64,000 nucleotides of DNA from NCBI GenBank assembly GCA_026874595.1, contig CM049307.1:61470370-61534369 (forward strand). Direction: 5' to 3'. Below, piece after piece: positions 1 to 10,988 of the stretch; position 1 is the stretch's first letter, and every line of letters begins with the position of its first letter. The DNA is from Sipunculus nudus (Eukaryota > Annelida > Sipuncula > Golfingiida > Sipunculidae). Position numbers and translations under genes: made by a program. A model generated the notes under the pieces. That model worked only from the letters and a program-made list of their open reading frames with translations. It did not search any database and was not told where the DNA came from.

Positions 1-476
1 GATGGCGACACCTGACGTAAACAGCAAGTTTCTGACGTATTTTCATCGGCATAGATAACTTATTACGGCGCGGGTGTGTTATGTGATGAGAGCATTTCAT
101 CCAGAACAGAGACTGCCCGCTCTTGTGATTTGCTGGAGCAATATGTATTGTTTATATTCATTTTGGAATATTTTAGTGAAGTCACTGCAAAGTTGAGACT
201 GAACATATGTGCTGACAGATTTAATAACAAATCAAACTATCTCGTGTATTTCTTGGACATAATAATGAGATCAATATATTTAAAACAATGATACATAATG
301 AGATTTGTAATCCGTTTGGTTCAAAGGAACTTCGTAAAAATAAACTTTAAATGCAAGATATTGTTTTATCTGGAATAAACTGAAATGAACACGTGACTTG
401 TGATTACAATATTATAATTATGTGTTATGGATGTTTCAATACACTTTTTCACAGAGATGAAAGGGGGTTTTATTTT

Positions 477-492
477 GGGGGGGGGGGGGGGG
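477..492 (+). repeat. Poly(G) tract of the monomer (representative copy)
   Basis: Each monomer has a T run followed by a G run after GAAAGGGGG. The G run varies from 10 (54403-54412) to 19 (13379-13397, 62025-62043). Closely related copies differ in length, which marks it as a rapidly changing mononucleotide repeat with G-quadruplex potential. Confidence 0.85.
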
Positions 493-950
493 TGGTTTCC
501 GAGACCTTAAAACGGGATGTCCTGTCATCAGGTGGTGGCCTCAACGTAAATTTAAGAATGAATGGAAAATGTGATATCGTGTCCCGGCTTCCTTACAATA
601 TAATAAAATATTCGTCTGCACAATAGAACACAGACAGAAAGTCGGAATATCTCGTTTTGTGTGTATGTATAATATAAGGATAAAGAAAACATACCCAAGT
701 TTCTCTTGCACCGCGCGCGTCAATTTTAGTACCCGAATAAAATAATTGTTTCCCCGTCATATCACATTAAAATCAAAACCCCATCCTGAAAAATTCATAT
801 AGGAAGCGGGTCCGAAATAATTCCTAGAGAAAGAGCCCAATAAAACGTAATCCTCTTGGGCTTATGTTAAAAGTAAAAACAGTGTAGAATATTTCAAATA
901 ATAAAAATATAATTTAAATACATATAATACATAAATTTTGTATAAAGAAC

Positions 951-1163
951 ATGAATCGTACTGAGTCGTGTGATGGGTTGTTTTTATGTATTTATTGCGC
1001 CCGTAAAGCACAACTGTCCTGTCACAACTGGACCGAACGGCTGATGTACGACCTAGACATAAATAAGGGGCCGTATAAGAAGAAGCCGTCTACCAGATCA
1101 TATTACAATATATTTAGAAATTTAATATTTAAAACTTATATTAGAACAGCGGCATTCTCATGA
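951..1163 (+). CDS. 70-codon ATG open frame of the satellite monomer (doubtful gene)
   Basis: A true ATG frame begins MNRTESCDGLFLC and ends TAAFS. It has several Cys (SCDG, LCIYCARK, LSCHNW) and a basic GPYKKKPSTRS stretch. Open copies start at 951, 2853, 4752, 6661, 11948, 13859, 15760, 19567, 21464, 23259, 25158, 27059, 28953, 30852, 49172, 51072 and 52972. It is broken by a stop in monomer 8 and frame-shifted in monomers 19-22. In monomer 23 the ATG itself is also lost (ATATATCG at 62501). The upstream sequence is TTTTGTATAAAGAAC. I recognise no domain. The copies are so similar that open frames could persist by recency alone, and replacement changes are common (C/F, A/T, D/N, P/S). I give it low weight as a gene. 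Confidence 0.15.
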   Translation: MNRTESCDGLFLCIYCARKAQLSCHNWTERLMYDLDINKGPYKKKPSTRSYYNIFRNLIFKTYIRTAAFS

Positions 1164-1287
1164 TGATTCCGGAGCGTTGAACGTGCATTTCATGAGTAAG
1201 TAACCGCCCCCTGCGGTATGATGAGGCTTGATGTTGTCAACAGCATCCTCCTAGCACCTATACCGTCACTCACAGCCTTCCGTCCTC

Positions 1288-1340
1288 TCCGGCCAGGGGG
1301 TAAGCGTATTACCCCAACCCACTGAGGAGACCTGACCGGA
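1288..1340. other. Nested stem in the GC-rich part of the monomer (representative copy)
   Basis: The outer arms TCCGGCCAG (1288-1296) and CTGACCGGA (1332-1340) pair with one mismatch. Inside, GGGGTAA (1297-1303) and TTACCCC (1309-1315) pair perfectly around a GCGTA loop. This lies in a ~250-bp GC-rich segment (about 1195-1445) that contrasts with the AT-rich rest of the unit. In right-hand monomers the inner arm is GTGGTTA, which weakens the stem without compensation. Confidence 0.4.
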
Positions 1341-3448
1341 CGATTGTTCAAGACCGTGAGCCTCCAGGTATAACCCAGTGCCCTATTTACGGCTCAGAAC
1401 CGCTGAATACCATATCTCCCTGATTGCGCTCCTCACTCACCTTTCAAACAATCAAGCATAGGAAGAGAAAGTAAAAATATTGCGGTTTTATTCATGTCTT
1501 GGTTTTATGTATCTGTACAATTTGAGTGTGTGTTTGTCTTCGTGTGTTAAAAAAGCGTTATCATAAAATTTATTGCCGAAGTTTACTAACCGTAGTTCAT
1601 GATCTTCCTAATTACTTTTAGATTCCACGAAGAGATTCGTAAAAACACCGTAAAGACGGGCTTCCTACAACTTACAAGTCCATGATCGCCTTCTTCTTAC
1701 TGATACTGAGACAAGAATGGCCGGGTTGCTAACGTGACGACAATAGCAACATCCCCGATTCAATGACATCATGCCGTTTTAATCTTCAAACGTTCGGCTG
1801 GAAACACGTAATGCTGAGTGTTTAATATTGTTTTAATTTACTTTGCGAAGTGAATGTATTTCGGAGTTCATAGAGTGCGTAGTTAGGAGCCCAGACCGCA
1901 GATGGCGACACCTGACGTAAACAGCAAGTTTGTGACGTATTTTTCATCGGCATAGATAACTTATTACCACGCGGGTGTGTTATGTGATGAGAGCATTGCA
2001 TCCAGAACAGAGACTGCCCGCTGTTATGATTGCTGGAGCAATATGTATTGTTTATATTCATTTTGGAATATTTTAGTGAAGTCACTGCAGAGTTGAGACT
2101 GAACATATGTGCTGACAGATTTAATAACAAATCAAACTATCTCGTGTATTTCGTGGACACAATAATGAGATCAATATATTTAAAACAAGGATACATAATG
2201 AGATTTGTAATCCGTTTGGTTCAAAGGAACTTCGTAAAAATAAACTTTAAATGCAATATATTGTTTTATCTGGAATAAACTGAAATGAACACGTGACTTG
2301 TGATTACAATATTATAATTATGTGTTATGGATGTTTCAATACACTTTTTCACAGAGATGAAAGGGGGTTTTATTTTTTTGGGGGGGGGGGGTGGTGGCTC
2401 CCGAGACCTTAAAACGGGATGTCCTGGCATCAGGTGGTGGCCTCAACGTAAATTAAAGAATGAATGGAAAATGTGATATCGTGTCCCGGCTTCCTTACAA
2501 TATAATAAAATATTCGTCTGCACAATAGAACACAGACAGAAAGTCGGAGTATCTCGTTTTGTGTGTATGTATAATATAAGGATAAAGAAAACATACCCAA
2601 GTTTCTCTTGCACTGCGCGCGTCAATTTTAGTACCCGAATAAAATAATTGTTTCCCCGTCATATCACATCAAAATCAAAACCCTCTCATGAAAAATTCAT
2701 ATAAGAAGCCGTTCCGCAATAATTCCTAGTGAAAGAGCCCAATAAAACGTAAACCTCTTGGACTTATGTTAAAATTAAAAACAGCGTGGAATATTTCAAA
2801 TAATAAAAGTATAATTTAAATACATATAATATATAAATTTTGTATAAAGAACATGAGTCGTACTGAGTCGTGTGATGGGTTGTTTTTATGTATTTATTTT
2901 GCCCGTAAAACACAACTGTCTTGTCACAACTGGACCGAAAGGCTGATGTACAACCTAGACATAAATAAGGGGCCGTATAAGAAGAAGCCGTCTACAAGAT
3001 CATATTACAATATATTTAGAAATTTAATATTTAAAATTTATATAAGAACAGCGGCATTCTCATGATGATTCCGGAGCGTTGAACGTGCATTTCATGAGTA
3101 AGTAACCGCCCCCTGCGGTATGATGAGGCTTGATGTTGTCAACAGCATCCTCCTAGCACCTATACCGTCACTCACAGCCTTCCGTCCTCTCCGGCCAGGG
3201 GGTAAGCGTATTACCCCAACCCACTGCGGAGACCTGACCGGACGATTGTTCAAGACCGTGAGCCTCCAGGTATAACCCAGTGCCCTATTTACGGCTCAGA
3301 ACCGCTGAATACCATATCTCCCTGATTGCGCTCCTCACTCACCTTTCAAACAATCAAGCACAGGAAGAGAAAGTAAAAATATTGCGGTTTTATTCATTTC
3401 TTGGTTTTATGTATCTGTACAATTTGAGTGTGTGTTTGTCTTCGTGTG

Positions 3449-3457
3449 TATAAAAAG
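3449..3457 (+). promoter_or_regulatory. TATA-box-like motif of the monomer (representative copy)
   Basis: TATAAAAAG in the context GTGTGTATAAAAAGCG. It is present at the equivalent place in essentially every monomer except monomer 1. About 140 bp downstream lies TTATTACTTTTAG followed by ATTCCACG, which resembles a 3' splice site. It fits the TATA consensus, but no transcript is known. Confidence 0.3.
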
Positions 3458-3665
3458 CGTTATCATCAAATTTTATGCTAAAGTTTACGAACCGTAGTAC
3501 ATGATCTTCCTTATTACTTTTAGATTCCACGAAGAGATTCGTAAAAACACCGTAAAGACGGGCTTCCTACAATTTACAAGTCCATGATCGCCTTCTTCTT
3601 ACAGATACTGAGACAAGAATGACCGAGTTTCTAACGTGACGACAATAGCAACATCCCCGATTCAA

Positions 3666-3673
3666 TGACGTCA
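3666..3673. promoter_or_regulatory. TGACGTCA palindrome (CRE/ATF-type site), representative copy
   Basis: A full CRE palindrome in the B-type monomers, TGACATCA in several A-type monomers. Two further half-sites follow in each unit: here TGACGTAA at 3815-3822 and TGACGTAT at 3835-3842. Three such sites within ~180 bp, repeated every 1.9 kb, would be a dense CREB/ATF-type site array. Binding is unproven. Confidence 0.3.
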
Positions 3674-3802
3674 TGCCGTTTAATCTTCAAACGTTCGGCT
3701 GGAATCACGTAATACTGAGTGTTTAATATTGTTTTTAATTTACTTTGCGAAGTGAATGTGGTTCGGGGTTCATAGAGTGCGTAGTTAGGAGCCCAGACCG
3801 CA

Positions 3803-5701
3803 GATAGCGACACCTGACGTAAACAGCAAGTTTCTGACGTATTTTCATCGGCATAGATAACTTATTACGGCGCGGGTGTGTTATGTGATGAGAGCATTTC
3901 ATCCAGAACAGAGACTGCCCGCTCTTGTGATTTGCTGGAGCAATATGTATTGTTTATATTCATTTTGGAATATTTTAGTGAAGTCACTGCAAAGTTGAGA
4001 CTGAACATATGTGCTGACAGATTTAATAACAAATCAAACTATCTCGTGTATTTCTTGGACATAATAATGAGATCAATATATTTAAAACAATGATACATAA
4101 TGAGATTTGTAATCCGTTTGGTTCAAAGGAACTTCGTAAAAATAAACTTTAAATGCAAGATATTGTTTTATCTGGAATAAACTGAAATGAACACGTGACT
4201 TGTGATTACAATATTATAATTATGTGTTATGGATGTTTCAATACACTTTTTCACAGAGATGAAAGGGGGTTTTATTTTTTTGGGGGGGGGGGGTGGTTTC
4301 CGAGACCTTAAAACGGGATGTCCTGTCATCAGGTGGTGGCCTCAACGTAAATTTAAGAATGAATGGAAAATGTGATATCGTGTCCCGGCTTCCTTACAAT
4401 ATAATAAAATATTCGTCTGCACAATAGAACACAGACAGAAAGTCGGAATATCTCGTTTTGTGTGTATGTATAATATAAGGATAAAGAAAACATACCCAAG
4501 TTTCTCTTGCACCGCGCGCGTCAATTTTAGTACCCGAATAAAATAATTGTTTCCCCGTCAAATCACATTAAAATCAAAACCCCATCCTGAAAAATTCATA
4601 TAGGAAGCGGGTCCGAAATAATTCCTAGAGAAAGAGCCCAATAAAACGTAATCCTCTTGGGCTTATGTTCAAAGTAAAAACAGTGTAGAATATTTCAAAT
4701 AATAAAAATATAATTTAAATACATATAATACATAAATTTTGTATAAAGAACATGAATCGTACTGAGTCGTGTGATGGGTTGTTTTTATGTATTTATTGCG
4801 CCCGTAAAGCACAACTGTCCTGTCACAACTGGACCGAACGGCTGATGTACGACCTAGACATAAATAAGGGGCCGTATAAGAAGAAGCCGTCTACCAGATC
4901 ATATTACAATATATTTAGAAATTTAATATTTAAAACTTATATTAGAACAGCGGCATTCTCATGATGATTCCGGAGCGTTGAACGTGCATTTCATGAGTAA
5001 GTAACCGCCCCCTGCGGTATGATGAGGCTTGATGTTGTCAACAGCATCCTCCTAGCACCTATACCGTCACTCACAGCCTTCCGTCCTCTCCGGCCAGGGG
5101 GTAAGCGTATTACCCCAACCCACTGCGGAGACCTGACCGGACGATTGTTCAAGACCGTGAGCCTCCAGGTATAACCCAGTGCCCTATTTACGGCCCAGAA
5201 CCGCTGAATACCATATCTCCCTGATTGCGCTCCTCACTCACCTTTCAAACAATCAAGCATAGGAAGAGAAAGTAAAAATATTGCGGTTTTATTCATGTCT
5301 TGGTTTTATGTATCTGTACAATTTGAGTGTGTGTTTGTCTTCGTGTGTATAAAAAGCGTTATCATAAAATTTATTGCCGAAGTTTACTAACCGTAGTTCA
5401 TGATCTTCCTAATTACTTTTAGATTCCACGAAGAGATTCGTAAAAACACCGTAAAGACGGGCTTCCTACAACTTACAAGTCCATGATCGCCTTCTTCTTA
5501 CTGATACTGAGACAAGAATGGCCGGGTTGCTAACGTGACGACAATAGCAACATCCCCGATTCAATGACATCATGCCGTTTTAATCTTCAAACGTTCGGCT
5601 GGAAACACGTAATGCTGAGTGTTTAATATTGTTTTAATTTACTTTGCGAAGTGAATGTATTTCGGAGTTCATAGAGTGCGTAGTTAGGAGCCCAGACCGC
5701 A
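3803..5701 (+). repeat. Satellite monomer 3 (A-type)
   Basis: Nearly the same as monomer 1 3.8 kb upstream, including the A-type CTCTTGTGATTTGCTGG variant and the CAAGATATTG variant. The first GATGGCG is mutated to GATAGCG. The T/G tract is T7 then 12 G. Its resemblance to monomer 1 rather than its neighbour is the evidence for a dimeric higher-order repeat. Confidence 0.95.
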
Positions 5702-7454
5702 GATGGCGACACCTGACGTAAACAGCAAGTTTGTGACGTATTTTTCATCGGCATAGATAACTTATTACCACGCGGGTGTGTTATGTGATGAGAGCATTGC
5801 ATCCAGAACAGAGACTGCCCGCTGTTATGATTGCTGGAGCAATATGTATTGTTTATATTCATTTTGGAATATTTTAGTGAAGTCACTGCAGAGTTGAGAC
5901 TGAACATATGTGCTGACAGATTTAATAACAAATCAAACTATCTCGTGTATTTCGTGGACACAATAATGAGATCAATATATTTAAAACAAGGATACATAAT
6001 GAGATTTGTAATCCGTTTGGTTCAAAGGAACTTCGTAAAAATAAACTTTAAATGCAATATATTGTTTTATCTGGAATAAACTGAAATGAACACGTGACTT
6101 GTGATTACAATATTATAATTATGTGTTATGGATGTTTCAATACACTTTTTCACAGAGATGAAAGGGGGTTTTATTTTTTTTTTTGGGGGGGGGGGGGGAT
6201 GGTGGCTCCCGAGACCTTAAAACGGGATGTCCTGGCATCAGGTGGTGGCCTGAACGTAAATTAAAGAATGAATGGAAAATGTGATATCGTGTCCCGGCTT
6301 CCTTACAATATAATAAAATATTCGTCTGCACAATAGAACACAGACAGAAAGTCGGAGTATCTCGTTTTGTGTGTATGTATAATATAAGGATAAAGAAAAC
6401 ATACCCAAGTTTCTCTTGCACTGCGCGCGTCAATTTTAGTACCCGAATAAAATAATTGTTTCCCCGTCATATCACATCAAAATCAAAACCCTCTCATGAA
6501 AAATTCATATAAGAAGCCGTTCCGCAATAATTCCTAGTGAAAGAGCCCAATAAAACGTAAACCTCTTGGACTTATGTTAAAATTAAAAACAGTGTGGAAT
6601 ATTTCAAATAATAAAAGTATAATTTAAATACATATAATATATAAATTTTGTATAAAGAACATGAGTCGTACTGAGTCGTGTGATGGGTTGTTTTTATGTA
6701 TTTATTTTGCCCGTAAAACACAACTGTCTTGTCACAACTGGACCGAAAGGCTGATGTACGACCTAGACATAAATAAGGGGTCGTATAAGAAGAAGCCGTC
6801 TACCAGATCATATTACAATATATTTAGAAATTTAATATTTAAAATTTATATAAGAACAGCGGCATTCTCATGATGATTCCGGAGCGTTGAACGTGCATTT
6901 CATGAGTAAGTAACCGCCCCCTGCGGTATGATGAGGCTTGATGTTGTCAACAGCATCCTCCTAGCACCTATACCGTCACTCACAGCCTTCCGTCCTCTCC
7001 GGCCAGGGGGTAAGCGTATTACCCCAACCCACTGCGGAGACCTGACCGGACGATTGTTCAAGACCGTGAGCCTCCAGGTATAACCCAGTGCCCTATTTAC
7101 GGCTCAGAACCGCTGAATACCATATCTCCCTGATTGCGCTCCTCACTCACCTTTCAAACAATCAAGCACAGGAAGAGAAAGTAAAAATATTGCGGTTTTA
7201 TTCATTTCTTGGTTTTATGTATCTGTACAATTTGAGTGTGTGTTTGTCTTCGTGTGTATAAAAAGCGTTATCATAAAATTTTATGCTAAAGTTTACGAAC
7301 CGTAGTACATGATCTTCCTTATTACTTTTAGATTCCACGAAGAGATTCGTAAAAACACCGTAAAGACGGGCTTCCTACAATTTACAAGTCCATGATCGCC
7401 TTCTTCTTACAGATACTGAGACAAGAATGACCGAGTTTCTAACGTGACGACAAT

Positions 7455-7473
7455 AGGGAGCGTAAGTCTCGTT
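7455..7473 (+). repeat. Left terminal inverted repeat of the 3.4 kb element
   Basis: Nineteen bases starting AGGGAGCGTAAG. They pair exactly with the reverse complement of 10812-10830. Confidence 0.93.
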
Positions 7474-7832
7474 CACCAAGTGCGTGAACTTGCGTGAGCT
7501 GGAGACATGTTCTACTTCCGGTCGCCAGACGTGACGTTCTCATGACTGATTATTGTGCGCGCTTCAGGCACTCATTCGCAAAGGCTTTGTTTTTATTGAA
7601 CTGAAGCGATATGACACTAAAAGCATTTATATGAGTAACAGCCTCTGAAGCCCTCTGATCTTACATTATAACGTGAGGATCTTCTGAAATATATTTGACA
7701 GCGATCTTACATGAAGCAATATTTCTGGAGCTCTGGGGCTGACTCGCACTCTGATAATATTGTTAAATATTTTAATCAAACCAGTCAAAATAATATATAA
7801 TATTTTTCATGGCATGTATAAAATATATTACC

Positions 7833-7833
<1 letters not shown>

Positions 7834-7881
<48 letters not shown>

Positions 7882-8220
7882 AAATATATAAAATATTAAA
7901 AAATATATATATAATATTATATATATACCAAAATATTAACTTATATAATATAAATTATATTATAAATATTACATAAAATATGGAAAATATTTAGCCTTAA
8001 ATATAAAATATATAATATATATTATACATATATATATATGTAATGTAATATATAAAATATAAATATATAATAAAAAATAAACAAAACTAAAATATGTATA
8101 TATATAATAATTAAATATATTTATAAATAAAATATATAATATATATAATATAAAAATATATATATATGTAAGTAATATATGTATATATATAATATATATG
8201 AATACATACATACATGCAAG
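7834..8220. repeat. (AT)n microsatellite and AT-rich low-complexity block
   Basis: A long perfect TA run (about 7834-7879) is followed by ~340 bp made almost entirely of A and T in short TATA/ATAT units. An 84-codon reverse frame here (7969-8223) is only translated low-complexity sequence rich in Ile and Tyr. Confidence 0.85.
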
Positions 8221-8378
8221 CATGTATATACTGTTTACACATATTTATAGATTAATATAAAATGGATATACGTAATGCCCAAATTATGCTATTTTTAATA
8301 TGTATGTTTGAAAGAAAATATTTTATTAACACGTAAATACATTTTCCAACACGCACGCACACACACACACATATATAA

Positions 8379-9794
8379 GGGATGGGGTAATAGTAACGTG
8401 TAATAATAAAAATAAAATTAAGGTTTTCAAAATAATAGTAATATTAATAGTAATAGACAAGAAATTTTAACCTGCTATAGTAACAGTAATCTTTATAGAA
8501 CACTTAGTTATAAGAATAATAGAAATTACTTGAACTATTACAACCTCTTGACCAAAACATATTAGGGATGGATTGTTTGATTACATTGAAACACATGAAA
8601 GGGCTAAAAATGTAGTGTGATTTGTTCATGCTAGATGCTATCATGGTCCAGCGCACAGGGGGCATCAGCCATTGGCTGTAGGTGATTACAAATAAGATAA
8701 ACCCTGCCGTGGGCTTAATTGCAGATCCATTAACTAGGCTTGGTCAGTAGGCCAAAACAATGCAGCTGTGCTTGGTAAGTTTACACATGCATTGTGAGGG
8801 GCAAGTTATTGTCAACTGAAGCTATAGACAGTGCTACTGCAGTGTGCTGCTGTTTGAGTACTTCAGAGGTAGACACTCTGATAGTTGATAACCTCTGAAG
8901 AGTTACTATATATTAATTAGTGGTGCCACAGACAGTGAATAAGGTCCTGTTTGTACTCATCAGCACTGCAGTCCAAGTACAATGGCTTGTAGAAATCTTA
9001 ACGATTGTGTTTCTCATGTGTAATGAAACACCTGCTCAAGAAAAATTAAAATGTGCTAATCTAAGGAGATGAAGTAAATAAGTGGTAGCCACTTAATTCA
9101 CAGACTTCTGTGTTTTGATGAATAGGTTGAATTTGAATGCTGCAAGCAAGATGAACTATGTGCACATTGTATATTCTATGATTAAAAGCTACACAGATAT
9201 ACATATAAATATTACTGGGTTTATGTTGTGTTGAACTGGTACTAATAGTATTTAATTATACTAAATAGCACCAAACAGTACTTTAGTACTTCTTTCATGA
9301 TTATTCAACCTCACTCTTTCTTTTAAAACTGTACTTAACATGAAGTTTTTTCTTATTTTACTTTCCTGTTGAACATTGTGTGAAATGAATAATTATATGT
9401 AAAAAACTGTCTTTAACCGTGGTGAATATGAACATACCGGAACTGGGTTGGACTGACCATCAACTGGCTAGAAATAATGCTGAACTGAGCCGAATTACGC
9501 GCATTATACTGCAGGATTTAAAACTAATTAATTTCATTTTTAATGGAGAACAAAAATTGCTAAAATTGCAATTTAAATATACGAACATATATTAAAGTAT
9601 CACCAACTGCATGGGGGTTGGTCAGCATATTTCCATATCACTGTTTGAAAGTAAAGTAATAGTAATAGTAACAGAAGCCAAGTATTAGTAATACTAATAG
9701 TAATAAATGAAAAATGTTGTAATAGTAATTATAATAGATGGATTAAGAACTAATAGTAACAGGAATAGAACCTATGTAATAGGACCCATCTCTG
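8379..9794. mobile_element. Probable nested hAT-like non-autonomous element
   Basis: The left end reads GGGATGGGGTAATAGTAAC. The reverse complement of the right end reads CAGAGATGGGTCCTATTAC. These match the CAGRGATGGG style of hAT termini, with the first two bases missing or altered on the left. TAATAGTAA-type subterminal repeats are dense within ~100 bp of both ends and sparse in the middle. The octamer ATATATAA flanks both sides (8371-8378 and 9795-9802), as an 8-bp hAT target duplication would. The flanks are AT microsatellite, however, so the match could be chance. The ~1.4 kb body has no coding potential that I can see. Confidence 0.5.
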
Positions 9795-9883
9795 ATATAT
9801 AAATATATATTAGACAATTTCCATACTTTTATATAATATATATTAAAATAATGATTTTAAAATCGTTTTATCATATTTCCAAC

Positions 9884-9885
<2 letters not shown>

Positions 9886-9944
<59 letters not shown>

Positions 9945-9968
9945 TTATATATATATATATATTTATAT
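9886..9968. repeat. (AT)n microsatellite
   Basis: About 80 bp of almost pure AT dinucleotide with a few ACATAT and TTTATA interruptions, inside the 3.4 kb element. Confidence 0.85.
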
Positions 9969-10811
9969 ACCGGGTATAATAGTTAATTGAACAAATGTAA
10001 CATAAACGTATATTTATTAATTTAAATTGATATATTTTTTAAAATATTTAAATTATGATGTGTATATATTTATCGAATATAATTAATTGTATGTGATTAC
10101 TTACCCATAGAATTTCTGGGTTTTTTTTTTACAAATTTAATATCAATTGGCTAACACATTTCGAATCGTTTGATTATAATTTTACTTTATTATTATCTAT
10201 TTCTGTTCCTAAAAAATATAGGAACAATTTAACAAATATAATAACAATAACAATTTATTTATAATCATTATTATAATTGTTATAATTATTATTATTACTA
10301 TCATTATCGAATATAGCCGAGGCCTAGGCTATATGCATGCTGGCTAACTGGCTTGTACCGGAATCCAAGGACTGCGCAGTTATTTTTACCAAATATATGT
10401 AGTTTTACCAATCCGTCATTAAGGAGTTTGAATCTCTGTAATCAATAATTACACAAAAATATAATTTTCCATTCATAAAGCGCGATAAAAGCATATGTTC
10501 AGGCCTACATACTTTAACCGATAGTTTGTTTACATTCGCAACGTCACCTCAATGCGGGCGTAGCCTCAGTGAAACCGGGATCAAGCTAAACGAAGCATCG
10601 ACAGGAGAACGTATTGATAATTTGTATCCAAAAGTTATACTATAACCGTTCTCTTTATGTGACAGCAAGCTCAAACGTTTGGAATCGCTTTGTTCTGTGA
10701 AAAGCTGACCCACAACACGTGAAGCGATGTCCGCATGGCGTATGTTGTCATGAGGGTGTCTCCGGAAGTACTCTGGAACCGGCCTTTACTACCTCCTTTC
10801 AATAGAGATAA

Positions 10812-10830
10812 AACGAGACTTACGCTCCCT
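10812..10830 (-). repeat. Right terminal inverted repeat of the 3.4 kb element
   Basis: Reverse complement of 7455-7473. It is followed at once by ATAGCAACATCCCC, where the satellite resumes. Confidence 0.93.
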
Positions 10831-10988
10831 ATAGCAACATCCCCGATTCAATGACGTCATGCCGTTTAATCTTCAAACGTTCGGCTGGAAACACGTAATA
10901 CTGAGTGTTTAATATTGTTTTTAATTTACTTTGCGAAGTGAATGTGGTTCGGGGTTCATAGAGTGCGTAGTTAGGAGCCCAGACCGCA

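Larger units (their letters stand above)
1..1900 (+). repeat. Satellite monomer 1 (A-type)
   Basis: A-type markers: GGCGCGGG near 67, CACTGCAAAGTTGAG near 183, AACAATGATA near 286. The T/G tract is T4 then 16 G (477-492). It carries the 70-codon ATG frame at 951-1163. The TATA motif is altered here (GTGTTAAAAAAGCG near 1545), unlike almost all other copies. It reads TGACATCA near 1766 where B copies have TGACGTCA. The left edge is the window edge, so this start is only the chosen phase. Confidence 0.95.
1901..3802 (+). repeat. Satellite monomer 2 (B-type)
   Basis: B-type markers: CCACGCGGG near 1966, CACTGCAGAGTTGAG near 2083, AACAAGGATA near 2185. The T/G tract ends in 12 G (2380-2391). It has an intact TATAAAAAG at 3449-3457 and a full TGACGTCA palindrome at 3666-3673. 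It pairs with monomer 1 as an A-B dimer. Confidence 0.95.
7455..10830. mobile_element. Non-autonomous DNA transposon, 19-bp TIR, AT target duplication (ISL2EU/Harbinger-like?)
   Basis: Both ends carry the same 19-bp inverted repeat, AGGGAGCGTAAGTCTCGTT, at 7455-7473 and 10812-10830. The flanking satellite reads GACAAT before it and ATAGCAAC after it, where uninterrupted monomers read GACAATAGCAAC, giving a 2-bp AT duplication. A 3-bp ATA duplication is possible if the element is trimmed by one base on the left. Subterminal similarity continues (ACTTCCGG and TCATGAC motifs near both ends). The ~3.3 kb interior is AT-rich and microsatellite-laden, and I see no transposase. A 2-bp AT duplication is what I recall for ISL2EU within the PIF/Harbinger-related group. 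The family is inferred from the ends alone. Confidence 0.88.
5702..10988 (+). repeat. Satellite monomer 4 (B-type), interrupted by a DNA transposon
   Basis: B-type monomer resembling monomer 2. At GACAAT|AGCAAC it is split by the 3376-bp inverted-repeat element at 7455-10830. Removing the element and one copy of the 2-bp duplication leaves 1909 bp, a normal monomer length. It pairs with monomer 3 as the second A-B dimer. Confidence 0.93.

Noticed and set aside
541-723. 60-codon minus-strand frame present in nearly every monomer
   Set aside because: It starts with TTG and has no recognised domain. Retention is explained by high identity between copies.
1822-2278. Overlapping 82-codon (+) and ~100-122-codon (-) frames repeated in most monomers
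   Set aside because: The plus frame starts at TTG and the minus frame at TTG. With ATG starts the plus frame shrinks to under half. A-type monomers carry a TGA in the plus frame. They overlap each other on opposite strands in AT-rich repeats, with no domain. The stop overlapping AATAAA at 2274-2279 is amusing but not evidence.
7969-8223. 84-codon frame on the minus strand in the 3.4 kb transposon
   Set aside because: It is translated AT microsatellite, Ile/Tyr repeats only.
7452-10834. 4-bp ATAG target duplication for the 3.4 kb element
   Set aside because: A 4-bp reading would require trimming bases that belong to the symmetric inverted repeats. AT (2 bp) keeps both ends symmetric.
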